Below, one piece after another: positions 37,501 through 49,500 of a stretch of DNA of 58,183 nt. The stretch spans positions 1-58,183 of the forward strand of contig JAULBX010025641.1 in NCBI GenBank assembly GCA_032358255.1, written 5' to 3'. The notes under the pieces are model-generated. The model was not told where the DNA came from. It saw only the letters and a program-made list of their open reading frames with translations, and ran no database searches. Numbering within the stretch: the stretch's first letter is position 1; each line of letters begins with the position of its first letter. A program made the translations under genes and the position numbers. This DNA comes from Heterotrichella gracilis. Taxonomy: Eukaryota; Sar; Xanthophyceae; Tribonematales; Xanthonemataceae.

Positions 37501-39755
37501 CAGGACAGATTCCCGAGACAGGAAGGCGCTACCCAGGACAGACTCCCGGGATAGGGAGCCAATCCCCGGGCCTGATGCTGGGGATAGGGAGCTGCTGCTG
37601 TGGCCAGACACCCGAGATAGGGGTAGAGATGCGCTCCCCAGGAGAGACTCTACGGAAAGAGTTGATGCCCCCAAGGGTGGTGCAGCCGCTGGTACCACCC
37701 GCAGAGAGTCTGGCACTGGCGCTGATGATGCCGTTCCCCAGTGGATTCCCCGCAGCAAAGATCCAGCTCCCGGGGATAGACATGGAGGGGCCAAGGATGC
37801 AGCGGCAGCGCCCAAGGACAAGGAGGAGGTTTCCAGGGGTAGGGAGCAGCCATCCAGGGATGTTGCATCCGGGGATAAGGGGGAAAAAGCCAGGGATAGC
37901 GGGGCAGCAGCCAGGGGCCACAAACCGTCGCCAGGGGATAAGGGGGGTGCAGCCAGGGACAAAACACATGTATCCAGGGATGGCATGGCCCCACCCAGGG
38001 ACCGAGTGCCCTCATCTGGGGAGAGGGCATCTGGGGAGAGGGGGCGCAGCAGCAGCCGAGACCCTACGCGCTTAGACCAAGCGGGTACCTCAGGCGCCAG
38101 GCACCTGGGGGCCAAGCCTGTAGAAACCCTAAGGGCGTCCAGCCGAGACCCTACCCCCAACGGCCGCGCCTCAGCCCCTCGGGATAAGGCGCCAGGTGGC
38201 AGCAGCAGAGAGGCCTCCAGGGACAGAACCCACTCCTCCAGGGATAGGGAAACAGCGGGGGGAAGCAGCAAAAATCCTGGTCCCAGGGAGAGGGAAGCAG
38301 TGGGTGGGAGTAGCAAAAAAAGGGATTCTAGGGAAGGGGACGCTGCTGGCAGCAGCAAAAATCCTGCTCCCAGGGATAAGGGTATGGTGGGTGGGGATCG
38401 TGAGCCCTCAGCCAGGGACAGGGCTCCCAGCGCCAGGGATGGGAACCCTGCCTCTGGCAAATCTCGCTCTAATCCCAAGGATGCACCCCATGCAGCTGGG
38501 GATTCGGACCCCAGCCGTGCGCCCCAGGACAGAACCGCTGCCTCCCGCACCCTTCACAACCCCCAGTCGTCTGCCCCAGAGGGCCCTCTAGCCAGCGCCA
38601 CCCGCAGCCTGCGTGACATGCCCCCCCTGCGCGGTCGCCCCTCAGACACCCCCGCTGTCCCTGGGTCAGGTGGCAAGGGGGAGAGCGGCAGCCGAGGCGC
38701 GCAGCAGGGGGGGCATCCTCAGGAGGAAGGTGTGTGTGCTATGTACCGTTTTATTCTGTAGTTGTATGTGTGCTATATCATCCTTTGTATACAGAGAAAG
38801 ATGGATTTGGCTTGCTTTGCCCTTTTTCTAACCCATGTGGATTATGGCCCACAATGCATTTCCTGTATTTTTGCATCCCAGGCACCATGCAACCCCCTCT
38901 TTACCACCTTCCCATGCAGGCGGCCGCAGTGGGCACAGCCGCCAGCACCGCGACCGATCCTCAGACCCCGCACACAACCCCCACCCGCCCCACCACCAAT
39001 CCCCACCTGGCCGTGGCAGGGGCAGGGGGGCCGAGCGCGGCGGACGAGGGGGCAGGGGAGGCAGGGGAGGAGGGCACCACGAATACCCTCCCGGGGATTT
39101 GAATGCCCTGCCTGAAGTCATCAAGGAGCGCGTGGATCGCCTCCTGCATCGCAACCGCAGCGTAGGGTACGTGTCAGGGTTTGGCGCTTGCCCTAAGTAA
39201 GGGTTAAGAGGTCTTTGTGTGTTATTTAGATTGCAAGTGTTGGAGCGCAAGCACTCCACCTGGGACACCACCTAAGGTGCAGCGGTGTGGCATTCGTTGG
39301 GCACATGCATGGCTGCGAAACCATGGGTGTGGAACTCTGCCCGTGGCCACCTCTTAAAATCCCACACCGTCAAACCCACATCCTGAAACCCTAAATACTG
39401 CAATCCCACAATTTCAGGCCGTCCGACTTCAACACGCGCATCGTGTCCAGCATGGTTGAGCTTCCCATAACCATCTTTTTATTTCCACACAGTCAAACCC
39501 ACATCCTGGAAACCTAAACCCCAGATATCGCCCCACAGGCCCTCCGACTTCAACACGCGCATCGTGTCCAGCATGGTTGAGCTGCCCATGACCACCGCGC
39601 ACCACCTCATGGATTCGCTTGAGCACACAGACTGGGACAGCGTGGTGCACCCCCCCTCCAAGATCATGAGCTTTATCAAGTATGCGCGCGCAGGCACGCT
39701 CAATGGCCAAGTGCGCACGCAAGGGGGGGACAGTAGGCGAGGGGGGAGGGGGTGA
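34565..39755 (+). CDS. Large disordered putative RNA-binding protein: RRM-like fold, R-T-D-S-R-D-R repeats, RGG box, hnRNP-Q-type acidic domain
   Basis: Probably a nuclear RNA-processing factor, by domain resemblance only. Exons are 34672-34898 (possibly open from the ATG at 34565), 35289-35359, 35721-35988, 36342-38729, 38920-39166 and 39539-39755, in consistent phase, about 1170 residues. The N-terminus (LVRVENVP, then ALFVFG, then VNDCIDSLARV) has the strand-helix order of a degenerate RRM. The 2.4 kb exon 4 encodes a basic SAKRAR segment, a PPMAPPMPPP tract and dozens of short units such as PRTDSRDREP. Exon 5 has GRGRGRGAERGGRGGRGG. Then come LPEVIKERVDRLL and, in exon 6, PSDFNTRIVSSMVELP...HLMDSLEHTDW, matching the hnRNP-Q/R acidic-domain pattern. 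The 5' end is uncertain because a good acceptor sits at 34671. The 3' end is uncertain because a donor follows Gln at about 39716. The last frame ends in an Arg/Gly-rich tail. Confidence 0.6.
34953..34990. repeat. Copy of the 3' edge of the first recognised exon of the RNA-binding-like gene
   Basis: TTTGTGCTGTGCGTGTTTTG plus CATCCTCACGGTAGA repeats 34868-34904 including the GGTAG donor. It lies about 85 bases downstream, just after CATTAAACCC. Confidence 0.75.
37195..37620 (+). repeat. In-frame RTDSRDRE-type coding repeat
   Basis: About a dozen units of 30-42 bases of the type CCCAGGACAGATTCTCGGGAC encode P-R-T-D-S-R-D-R/K-E/G-P. Unit length is always a multiple of three. Charge alternates strictly, giving a mixed-charge region like those of SR-related nuclear-speckle proteins. 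Related S-R-D units continue less regularly to about 38450. Confidence 0.85.
39365..39596. repeat. 121-base tandem duplication of intron end plus exon 6 start
   Basis: The unit runs from CAAACCCACATCCTG through the acceptor into 57 bases of exon (TCCGACTTCAACACGCGCAT...). It starts its exon part at 39418 and again at 39539. Both copies have AG acceptors in the same phase. The second is the true exon because only it continues with the coding sequence. Degenerate CCCTAAA units sit inside the intron part. Confidence 0.9.
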
Positions 39756-41264
39756 CGCGTGTGGAAATGGGGGTGGGGACTGGGTGCATGTTGCCTAACA
39801 GACGTGGTATGGGGGTTCAGGTCATGGGGGCTTCATGCATCCATGATGCCTTTTTCGGCGGCTGCAGCCGCAGGTTTGTAGGTGTCATCTGCCAATGGGT
39901 ACTGTAGCCGCGCCTGGCGTGGTGGGTGCTGGGTGAGGGTGGGTGGCATGCACACCATACACATGCAGGGGGACAGGGGTAGGTCTGTGGGGTGCGTCTT
40001 TGTAGTGTCGTACTGATGACTGCTTGCATTAGACACTTGCTTAGACTGATGGTACCAACGAAAATTGCCTGCTTTATGCCATGATTGCTGTGTGCGCTTT
40101 GTTTACCGTCTGGGTGCACAACGTCAAATTGCGCCCATGCTGTTTGGGGCTGCTGCTGCAAGGCTGGAGGTAGTGGATGTTATTGTTGCCCTCTGGGTAT
40201 GGACAGAGAGTCTCAGGAATTTAATTGTTGCTGACGCGTTGCGTGTTGCAAAGTTTTTCAATACAGTGTAACAGGCAACAGTTGCGGTAACAATTCAATT
40301 TGCAAATCATTGAATGTTAGGTGTGTGCTGAGGTGCTGAACTGTAACCACAATGGGTCACACACAATTGTTGTTGGAATAATCGCATCGCATCATCATGA
40401 GGCTGAGCCTCCTAGCATGTGACATCAAAATGTGTATCGAGACTCTGATAAAATGATGATTTTGAACGCAAAACGACTTGTAGTAATTAACCTATATATT
40501 CTGGCTGGTCGGTGCCCTGGTGCGAGCCAGTGGCCCCTCAACTACGCCTTTGTGCGTCCCCTTTCTTTCTTTCTTCTTAATCAAATTGTATTCACAATCT
40601 GCACATGCCTCAGATCCTTCAAAGTGCATGCAATCTTGAAGGTTCAGTCTTGATTGGTAAATCGCTATTGTTGATCATGAAGTAACTTGTGGTGATTTCA
40701 GCTGTTCTGCAAAGCTGTAGCCCAAGGTGGCCACTGCCAGTGAGCCACGTACATCACAGCTACCATTACGAGCACTAATCATTGCAAATCTAAACCACTT
40801 GTTGCAGATGCCATGATTGCCTGGCACACCTCATCCGAGCTACAACCATGCGTCCGGCTGCCAATTGGCTACAGAAAATTTACGCAAAAATAGGGGAACT
40901 TCATTCTAACTGTGGTACTTGTCAGATTATGGTACACAGACTACGATATCAAAATTGAATGCTGCAGTAGACCTCCGGAGCTGTACATGGGTGTTGCATA
41001 GCAACGATGCCCCGATCGGCCCAAGCGCTGATGAAAACCATGAATTTTGCTGATTCAGAACCTTTCAATGGCTGATTTAATGCATCAAAATAGTGCTGCC
41101 AGTGGCATCATACAGCTGCCAATGGGTTGCTGCAAGCGCTGCACATATGGACATACGCCAAGGGTACTACCTTTTGAAAAGAATCCCGGTGCGCGACACG
41201 ACGTGGTCACAAAAACAGTGTGCTGTCACCCCCTCCGCCCAATTCCATCCCCACATTCCTGCGC
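39756..41264. other. Intergenic region between convergent genes
   Basis: It separates the ends of the RNA-binding-like gene (+) and the LCAT-like gene (-). Any further 3' exon of the former would lie here, but none was recognised. No RNA gene or mobile element was identified. Confidence 0.45.
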
Positions 41265-44200
41265 CTACGACGCCTCCGCCCTCACCCCACCCAGCCCCTC
41301 CCCTCCCGCACCCACAATCACCCTCAACACCTCACTCACCACCCCGTCATTCTGCAGAATCTCCCCATGCACCACCCCTGGGTAGGCCCGCACATGCACC
41401 GCCTGCGACTGCCGTTTGCCCCATCCCCGGCAAATCTCCAGCGCCTCGATGGGGATCGTCCCATCCCCGTTTGTGTACTCCACGATTGGGGAGTCGGAGA
41501 AGTCCCGGGTGGTAAATGTGAGGTGGGAGAGGGTGTCGACGTGTGTGCCGTAGAAGCAGTGTGTGATGACATTGGGGGACGCGTGGGTGAAGGTGTCACC
41601 CAGGGCATCCCAGACCTCAGCCGCCTGCGGGTGGTGGGGTGGCAAAGTTGACATCAACAGGAAAATATTATGGTATGTGGTGAAATAGCCATGCACCCGC
41701 AGAGGCATGCACCACATCCAGGAGTGAGGTGGATCCATCGCATGACATCACATGGCGTCGTTCTACATGAATTGCAATTTAATTCTAACTTTATTATAAA
41801 CCTTAAGTTAAAAAGGGGCCAATTGATGGCATGCAATGGACATGACCAACTCAACCCTCAATGTGGTGCAGCAGCAGTAACAAGAAACATACAATTTTGA
41901 ACAAGCTGCACCCTGCCCTAGGTGCACAGCCACGCCCCCCCCCCCACCCCCCCACCCTCTCTGTCACAGAACCGTCACCCTCCCCACACACCTGGCTCGC
42001 TCCCGCATCCCGCATCATGTCCCCCATGTCCGCCCCACCATATGCCCTCCCCGTTGCACTATTGCGCACCCACACCCGGTCCCCAAACAGCCCCGGGGAG
42101 GGGACTATCCACGACAGCACTGGCAGGGATCGGAACAGTCCCAGGGAGCTTGCCCTGTTGAACCAGTAGGTGGGGAGGCCAGTCCACACGCCTGACAGGA
42201 GGCCCACGGCGCCGTTCACTGTGCCGCCCCAAAACCCTGCAAGGGGACAAGGAAACCCTTTTTACTTGGCTGTGCTGGGCCAAGCCCCAAACAACAAGGG
42301 CAATGTTAACTGTGCCATTCGCAGAACACAAAAAAGGCAGAAAATGTCGCTTGTGACAAAAAATAATTTGCTTCAGGAAGTGGAGTCGTTGAAGAGGAGG
42401 AATCATGCCAAGGGTAATAAGATAATAATCGGCCTTATTTATATCTTATTACCCTTGATTGTGTTGCCCAAATACTCTAAGGTACTCCCCCACCCCATCC
42501 TTCCCCCACCCTTCCCACCCACCCTTCCCACCCACCCACCTGACAGCGACACAAACCCTAACCCTAAACCCTAAACCCACCTGACAGCGACACAAACGCC
42601 GCCACATGGCGCTGCTTCCACTCCTCCCCCACATGGTGCTGCAGGAATGCAGTGATGTAGGGCGCACCCAGCGACAGGGTCACCACCACACATGGCCTGC
42701 CCCCATTGGCTGCAACCAAGGCCTCCACCTGGTGCCTCAGCCGGTCAAAGGAGCCGCCAGGGGACTGGTAGGAGTCCAATGCGAGCCTGCACGGGGAGGG
42801 AACAAGTTTTTTGGAGGATTATGAGACTCGCCTGTTTCGGTCCCCTGCAATTGCCGACAGGAACTTGTAGGCATCCAGCAGAAGGGCGAGGAGGGGGGGG
42901 CAAGGGCATGATTGGCCACTCTTCATGGGAGGTAGTTGTGTTTGACGCACACGAGGGAAGGAGCTGGGGGTACGTTCGCTCCCACCTTGGGCGCCAAACC
43001 CCAACCTCTCCTCCCAAGGCAGAAAACCCTAACCTAGGGTATTTCCCCCCACCTCCAGTCATACGCATGCGCCACCATGTCCTTGTCCCTCTGCCAGCCC
43101 ATTGACTCCAATGCCTGCGCCAGTGGCCCGTACACCATCACCTTCCCGTAGGGGTCCAGGGACATGGCGGCCTGGAAGGTGGCCACGGGGCGGACGAAGG
43201 TGCCCTGCAGGGAGGTTTAGGGTTCAGGGTTGGGATGGAATGTTGGGCAGAATGTGAAGCAAAGGCGTGGCGGAGAGCCACCTCAAGAAGGTGTGTGGTT
43301 GTGCCCTCCTGATTTATATATTAAACACCTCATTGTGCCAATGGAGCATTCTATGTCAGATCTAGCAAAGAACCCATCGATCGCTCGTTGCGCGAGCAGG
43401 ACTGTGCACTGCATTGTCTGCTAAAGTAATTGAATTCAAACGTTGGTGTGTAGAATGCAAGGATTGGTGTGTCGGGCCCCCACCTGTGGGCCATGGTACC
43501 TCCCCGTTGTTGGATCCCTTGTCATCCCCATGTCGCTGGCAAAGCAGTCAAAGAACCCCGGCGCCAGTGCCAGTGGATTGAGCCACAAGGGCAGCCAGCG
43601 GCCCCATGAGTCACGTGGGCAGTACCAATGGGGCACGTTGCGCCTGTGGGTGTGGTGGGGATTGAGGAGGGGATGGAGCAGAATGCTTGTGATTGAAAGG
43701 TAGGTTGGTGAGGTGAGGTGAGGTGCTAATGTACCCCTGGTGTAGGGCAAGGCCAAAGATAAAACTGCTTGGGGATGAGGTTGGTCCCAACATCATTTGT
43801 GACATTTTGAGACCGAGGGCTTGGCAGCAGTGTGGTTGAAGGCGGTGCCAAAGCTCTGGCAGGGGTAAGCATTGTGATCCGACATGGCAGCGCAAGCACA
43901 TGCAGCACGCACAACCTCATCAGCAAATGCAATCCCAACCAAACCCCCCACAGTTACAACCAAACCCCGTGCAAGGGTTTCCCGCACCTGTTGTTGAACT
44001 GCGCCTCCAGCTGCCCTCCCGACAAGGGGGGCACAAATACCACTGGGCTGCGTGGAGAGTTTTTGAGCGCACCGCTGCGCACCGCGGCCTCAAGGTCGGG
44101 GTCCAGGCGTACTGGGTGGGGTTTGGGAGGATACCCTACCTGCAGGCATAGGCAACGCTTGGGGCCATGAAGGAACAGTATTTCTTTCAGTCCCCCTCGC

Positions 44201-44605
44201 CCACCAAGTTGACAAAAAGGGGGAAATTCCTATGTCCCAGAACGGGATAAGCAGTGTTTTATGGCGCGGTGGTGACTGCTGGAATGCACTCATGATGCAT
44301 AGTTTAAGCGAAGTTGTATGGCGAACCATACGAGCCCGGTGTGAAAATTCCAGCTACTCGAGCAATGCTGCAAACTTGGGTACTTGGGTGCAGATACAAT
44401 GTTCCCGTGTGTCCAAATGCCTGCACCAGTATGCTAGGGTGTGCCTCGAGTATGCCTAGGGTATGGCTAGGGTGTGCGTAGGGTGTGCCTGTCCTTGTGC
44501 AGGGCCACGCACCCAGGTCTTGACGAAGGGCCCCAAGGGGGAGTGGTGCAGGAGGGTGGGGAGGAGAAGCGCTGCAAGGTGTGCCCGCTGGGAAACCACC
44601 ACCAT
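41265..44605 (-). CDS. LCAT-family acyltransferase / group XV phospholipase A2-like, seven exons
   Basis: Members transfer or hydrolyse phospholipid acyl chains in lysosome, vacuole or secretory lumen. Exons in transcript order: 44513-44605 (inferred), 43988-44139, 43484-43643, 43053-43204, 42581-42786, 41992-42236, 41265-41624, giving about 455 residues. Family landmarks are PPLSGGQLEAQ, the WLNPLAL/CFASDM region, the AYDWR motif, a nucleophile region VVVTLSLGAPY, WGGTV, GDGTIP (acid) and VVHGEIL (histidine). The usual HS(L/M)GG nucleophile elbow reads TLSLG, so the serine is kept but the residue before it differs. The first exon encodes a short hydrophobic start (LAALLLPTLL) that would act as a signal peptide and ends in the right phase with a GTGCGT donor. 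This exon is the least certain part. It could be a PLA2G15-like hydrolase or a PDAT/PSAT-type transferase. Confidence 0.85.
42409..42457. mobile_element. Mini hairpin element, copy 1 (LCAT-like gene intron)
   Basis: A 49-base element has perfect 16-base terminal inverted repeats CAAGGGTAATAAGATA and TATCTTATTACCCTTG. It is related to the copy at 49167-49221. No target-site duplication is evident here. It is far smaller than usual MITEs. Confidence 0.65.
42536..42597. repeat. Telomere-like units between two copies of an exon edge
   Basis: CCACCTGACAGCGACACAAA occurs at 42537-42556 and at the real edge of the LCAT-like gene exon (42578-42597). Between them lie only CCCTAACCCTAAACCCTAAA units. 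It is the most compact example of the telomere-unit/exon-edge association in the window. Confidence 0.9.
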
Positions 44606-46538
44606 ACCTGCGTGGACAGGGGCACACGCCAGGGTGAGACAGGCGGGGGTATATGGCTGCACACCATGCTGTGCAGCGTCCTGGGCACCCTTGACCCAAA
44701 ACCCTAAGCCGCCATACACCTCACGGTATGTGGCGTGCGATGTTTGGCCCTTGGATATAAACACCCACAGAGGCGCATGGAGTTGCTGAGCACAAGGTCA
44801 GCATCTCACCAGTTCACCGTTGGTATGCCAATACCAATGTGTGGCAGATATGCAACCACCATGCAATTGAGCAGGTCCTGCTGACTACATATATATATAT
44901 GTGGGGGTGGCGGTCGACGCAACCAAAGTACCACAGGCTAGCCAGGAAGCACCTGGGTGCCTGATGTTGGTTTTACGGTCGGTGTTTCTAAAGCCAAATT
45001 GGGTCGCATGTCACTTCCGAAACCTCGTGATAGGGACCTAGACCCCAGGCTAGGGGGAGAGTGGTCGTGCCTGTCAAGGAGAGCAGCAGGAGGGCGGTGG
45101 CGCCTCGGCGGCGGGGCCGACACCGAGGCGGTGGAACGGCTTTCATGTCGGCGGTGCTTTCGGCCAATCGGGGTGTTGGTGGTGGCACTTTTATGCATGC
45201 ATGCGATTTGCCCACGTCGGCATGCTAAGTTGGCACGCCCAGTGAGCTCGCCGCAAGCGAGTGAACCACTGTACTGAACATAAAGATGCAATTGGCGGAG
45301 TGGCACAGGCGGAGTGACACAGGCTTTTGTTCATAACTGAGGACCCTATAAGGTGGGGGGCCATGGCCTAGCTAGGTATACCTCCCCGTCGCCCACCGCC
45401 CTCCCCTTGGGGATTTAGGCCATTTCCCCCAATGTAAGTAATTAGCACAACCCAAGCGGGGAGGTTATGAATAAATTCAATATTGCAATTTATTTTTGAA
45501 GAGGAGAACTGCTTGAGGACCTGCTGGCGACGTTCCTTTGGGTTGATAGTGTCGAGTTGCGCACAGACCTGCATAGAAAAGGCGTGTTGTGCGAAAATAT
45601 AGTTCTCCTTTGTCCATGCGGTGTGCCCAAATGCACGAGTCTCTTGCCTGATGTGCCTTGGTGACCACTGCTTTTAGTTTTGTTGCTTGCGAACACTGCA
45701 CCCGAAGGCTTTGCCGACGCTGGACGTGGTTCTAGCGCTTTGAAGGTTCTCTCTCTGAAGACTGCTTTAACGTGCAGCGTGGAGCCTCATATCGTCGTTT
45801 CTGAGGTATTGCTGAGGTATAACACACCCGCGAGCACCGTCCATCTGCGAGCGAGCCGTGTGACCACACCCACTCTACACAACCACCAGAACACAGAGGT
45901 GCGCCGCTCCTTTAACCCTGGTTCACCTGTTTGGGCTTTGGTCGCTGCGGGATAACCCTGTGTCCTGACGTACCCCAGCCCGAATTGTGCACCTCTGAGA
46001 TGTGCATGTGCGGATAGGGCAGCAGTTCGAATTGGGTTTCTTGTAACGCGGCACCCTTGGTCGCCCCACTATGCCTCTAGGAACGGAACCCTTGTGTTGC
46101 TCTCCCAACAAGGTTTCGTGGGTTGAGCAACTATCGCAGGCTTGTTGAAACCCTTCTATGACTTGGCATCGCCCTAGTACTACGGAACCCTTTCTGGTGT
46201 GTACATCCTCGCATCCTCCGCCTGACAAGTACTCCTTTTCCTTTTCCTAGGCGAACTCCTCCCTCACCTGTCCCAAGCACGTAGCATGAAGGTTCAGGCC
46301 CCCGTCTCAGCCCCAGCCTATCTTCGTCAGGCACAAGAAATCACCACCACCCGATTGGAGTCGACAGCGACACGATTACAAACGACGTTGTTGTTACGAT
46401 TATAAGCCTTGCTGCTCGCCACTCACTGGGTCACCCAGACACCACAAGAATCCAACAACCCAGCACTTCATTGGTTGCCCCTCACCTAGTGGTTCAGCAA
46501 CCCTAATCTAGCTCAAGGGGAGATCACGTGGACCCACC
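44606..46538. other. Region between divergent genes
   Basis: This lies between the LCAT-like gene start (minus) and the GTPase gene (plus). A short (AT)n run at 44889-44900 precedes CTATAAGG at about 45347. No protein gene or RNA gene is recognised; several frames of 60-120 codons look random. Confidence 0.45.
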
Positions 46539-49500
46539 ATGTCCTACAAGGAGAAGCACCGGTCCCTGCACCACCTCAGCCAGAAGGGGGTCGATAGCAA
46601 CGGCTGGGTGGAGAGCCTCACTCAGCTGACTGACGAGTCGCCTGCCACCCAGCTGCTGCACCATGGGGCACAGGTGAAAACCCTAGCCTAAACCCTAAGC
46701 CCTACCCTGAACCCTGCAATCTACAAACTACTGTCAAGGTACCTCCAACCCAGCTGCTGCATCACGGGGGACAGGTGGAATACCCTACTGTAACCATAAG
46801 CCCGAATTGCTGTTGAATGGACTTACCACAAAAGGTGGCCGCTGTAGTGCATTACACTCTCACCTGACCTGCAGTTGACCACCGGTGCCAGGGGACTAGA
46901 TTATGACTATTCTAGTCCCTCTGCCACTGTGCCCATACCATCCCTTGTAACTTACCCCCGTTCTCCTGCCCCTCCCCCTTGCAGGCCCCGCCACCCGCCC
47001 CCCAGCCGGCCACCGACCCATCCTTGGCCACCGATGACGTCACCCAAACCCTGGGTGGGCTGAGCCTTGCAGGGGAGGGTGATCTTTCCCCCTTGGAGGA
47101 GTTTGACACCCGCCTGCAGCACGCCCTGGAGGCGCTGGCGGTGGAGGTGGGTGGTGTGGCTGGTGGTGGTGGGTGGGTGGTATTGCTGGTGGTGATGGGT
47201 GGTGTTGTTGGTGGTGGTGCGGGGTGGGGGGCAGGCATATGGGGATGATGGAAAATGGAGAGACAATCATTTTTGTGGGGGGCTGTTAGTGCACATGTGG
47301 GCAGTTGTGGGTGGTTACCTGTGGGCGCGCAAGCATCTTGACTGCCCGGACACTACCCACACACTCACGCGCCCTGCAAACATATTCTTGTACCAAGTAT
47401 ACCATGGGTATCACATTGTGTACCATGGTGTGTTGTGCCGCGTTCCCACCATAACCACCTCCAACTCCCACCCAACCTCCCAGGTGCAGCTGGTGGGTGA
47501 ATCCCTGGTGGAGGTGGGCACCCCCGGGGGCTGGGGGCCGCCCTGCCGATCAGAGGAGCAGCTGGACAAGGTGATTGCAGCGCTCAAGGTGAGGTGAGGG
47601 ATTCCGGGGGTGGAATTTGTGTGGACCCGTGCCATGGCCCTTGTCACATACAGGTGTTGCTTATGTGGCAATCGTGTTGTCATGTGTTTGTCACGGCACA
47701 TGCGTTTGTCATGGCATGTGGCTGATGTGGCATGGGTTGTGTGGTTTCAGGCGGCCATGGCGGATGCTGATGCTGACCTGGCGGTGTTGAGGAGGCGCCA
47801 GGTGGAGGACATGCTGGCGCAGGGGGGAGGTAAGAGGGTACATGGGTGGGGATGGGGGGGGCCGAACCCAGGGTGTGTGGGCGGGTAATGTTGTGGGTGC
47901 GAGGCTATGGCGCATTATTAACGCTTATGCAGCATCAGTACAAGCTAAACTACGAAAGATGGAAATGCTGCCGCAAGATTGTGGGCATCGATCATTAGCG
48001 CTATGTCATTGGCACCATCATCATGAGCATCACATTATACAACATCATAGACCACCATTGGTAATTGGCATTGGCCACACCCCATCCCATCCTCTCGCCA
48101 CGTACCAACACAGCATCCCTTCCCTCTGCACCCCACCATTATCTCACGCTGCCATGCTGGCGCACGCCCCCAACACCCCCTCCCTCCCCCTCTCCCCAGA
48201 CACCTGCCACGCCGCGGATGTGGTGGTGCGTCGCCAGGCGGGCGTGAAACACCCCCTTGAGGTGCGGGTGGCCATCATAGGCAACGTGGACTCTGGCAAG
48301 TCCACCATGGTGGGGGTGCTCACGCGCTCCATCCTGGATGATGGCAGGGGCCTGGCCCGCTCCAAGGTGTTTAAGCACGACCACGAGCAGGCAACGGGGA
48401 GGACGTCATCCATTGGCCAGCACAACTTATGCGTGAGTGGCGGCGGGGCAGGAGGGGGGTCCTGGTTTGTGTGGGGCTGTGGTGGGTTGGCTGTGCGATG
48501 GAATGGCACACACCTCACCGACTCACACACCCTGCATTTGTGTGGCACGTACACCAATGGATGCGGTGCACCCCTTGCACTAGCAGCCTATGCGGTGCAG
48601 ACATGCACCCTTTGTGCATGTGCCCTCTGAACACCACACCTCTCACCCTACGCTTCACCCAAACGGCCAAGCATAGCCTGGAAACCTGGAAGGCTTTTGC
48701 ATCTGCATCCCACTGCCTGTAGGCTTCTCTTGGTCTATGGCCTAACCTCTCCCTGCCCCCCCACCCTTCCTCCAGCTCGACAGCTGCGGCCACATCCTGA
48801 ACGACTCCCTGTTCCGCGGCCACTCGTGCGCCGACTACATCGCGCGGTCAGCCAAGGTGGTCACCCTGGTTGACCTTGCGGGCCACGAGAAATACTTCAA
48901 GACCACAGCCTATGGGCTGACGGGGCACATGCCGGACTACGCGTGCCTCATTGTGGGGGCGAATGCAGGTGGGGGCAGGGGATAAAGGGGGGATGGAGGT
49001 TTAAACTGTGCGCTTGCCAATACAATAATTGGTGTATGTAATTGGTGAAATTGTCTGAGAAGCAAGGAGGGCAGGGATGTCCTAGGAATGGAAGGGTGTA
49101 GCGCATGGATGGCATGCGTCAGCACGAGCAGGAAGACACCTCTTGCCAAAGCATTGTTGGCATGGACAAGGGTTATAATATAATATTAGGATTATTATCT
49201 GGTTACATCTTATTACCCTTGGCATGGATTGCAAATTGCAATGCACACAGGGGGTTGTCTGCAGGCCCCCTCCCCGTTTCCCGTTACACCCCCCCTCCCC
49301 CCACCTGACGCCCAAGATCCCGGTTTCCTTCGTTATCAACAAGGTGGACATTTGCCCTAAACCCTAAACCCTGACCAGACAGCTCGTTTCCTAGCACCAC
49401 TCATGTGCCAACGAGACCCCGCATCTCTGCTCTGAGGTGCTTTCACACCAAAAGAGGGTCCCCGCCCAGGCCACTGTCGACCCTAAGTGGTACTAAATAT

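Noticed and set aside
36880..38550. A 556-codon open frame on the minus strand
   Set aside because: It is the antisense shadow of the R-T-D-S-R-D-R coding repeats. Low-complexity GC-rich repeats keep several frames open. The plus-strand frame is continuous in phase with flanking exons.
44462..44660. A plus-strand C-x2-C-type zinc-finger fragment
   Set aside because: The plus-strand frame gives a short CKVCPLGNHHHTC string with no continuation. The minus strand offers a signal-peptide-like exon in the correct phase for the LCAT-like gene.
45960..46060. A possible tRNA (GTTCGAAT-like string at about 46026)
   Set aside because: No acceptor stem or D-arm could be paired around it, and the T-arm does not fold.
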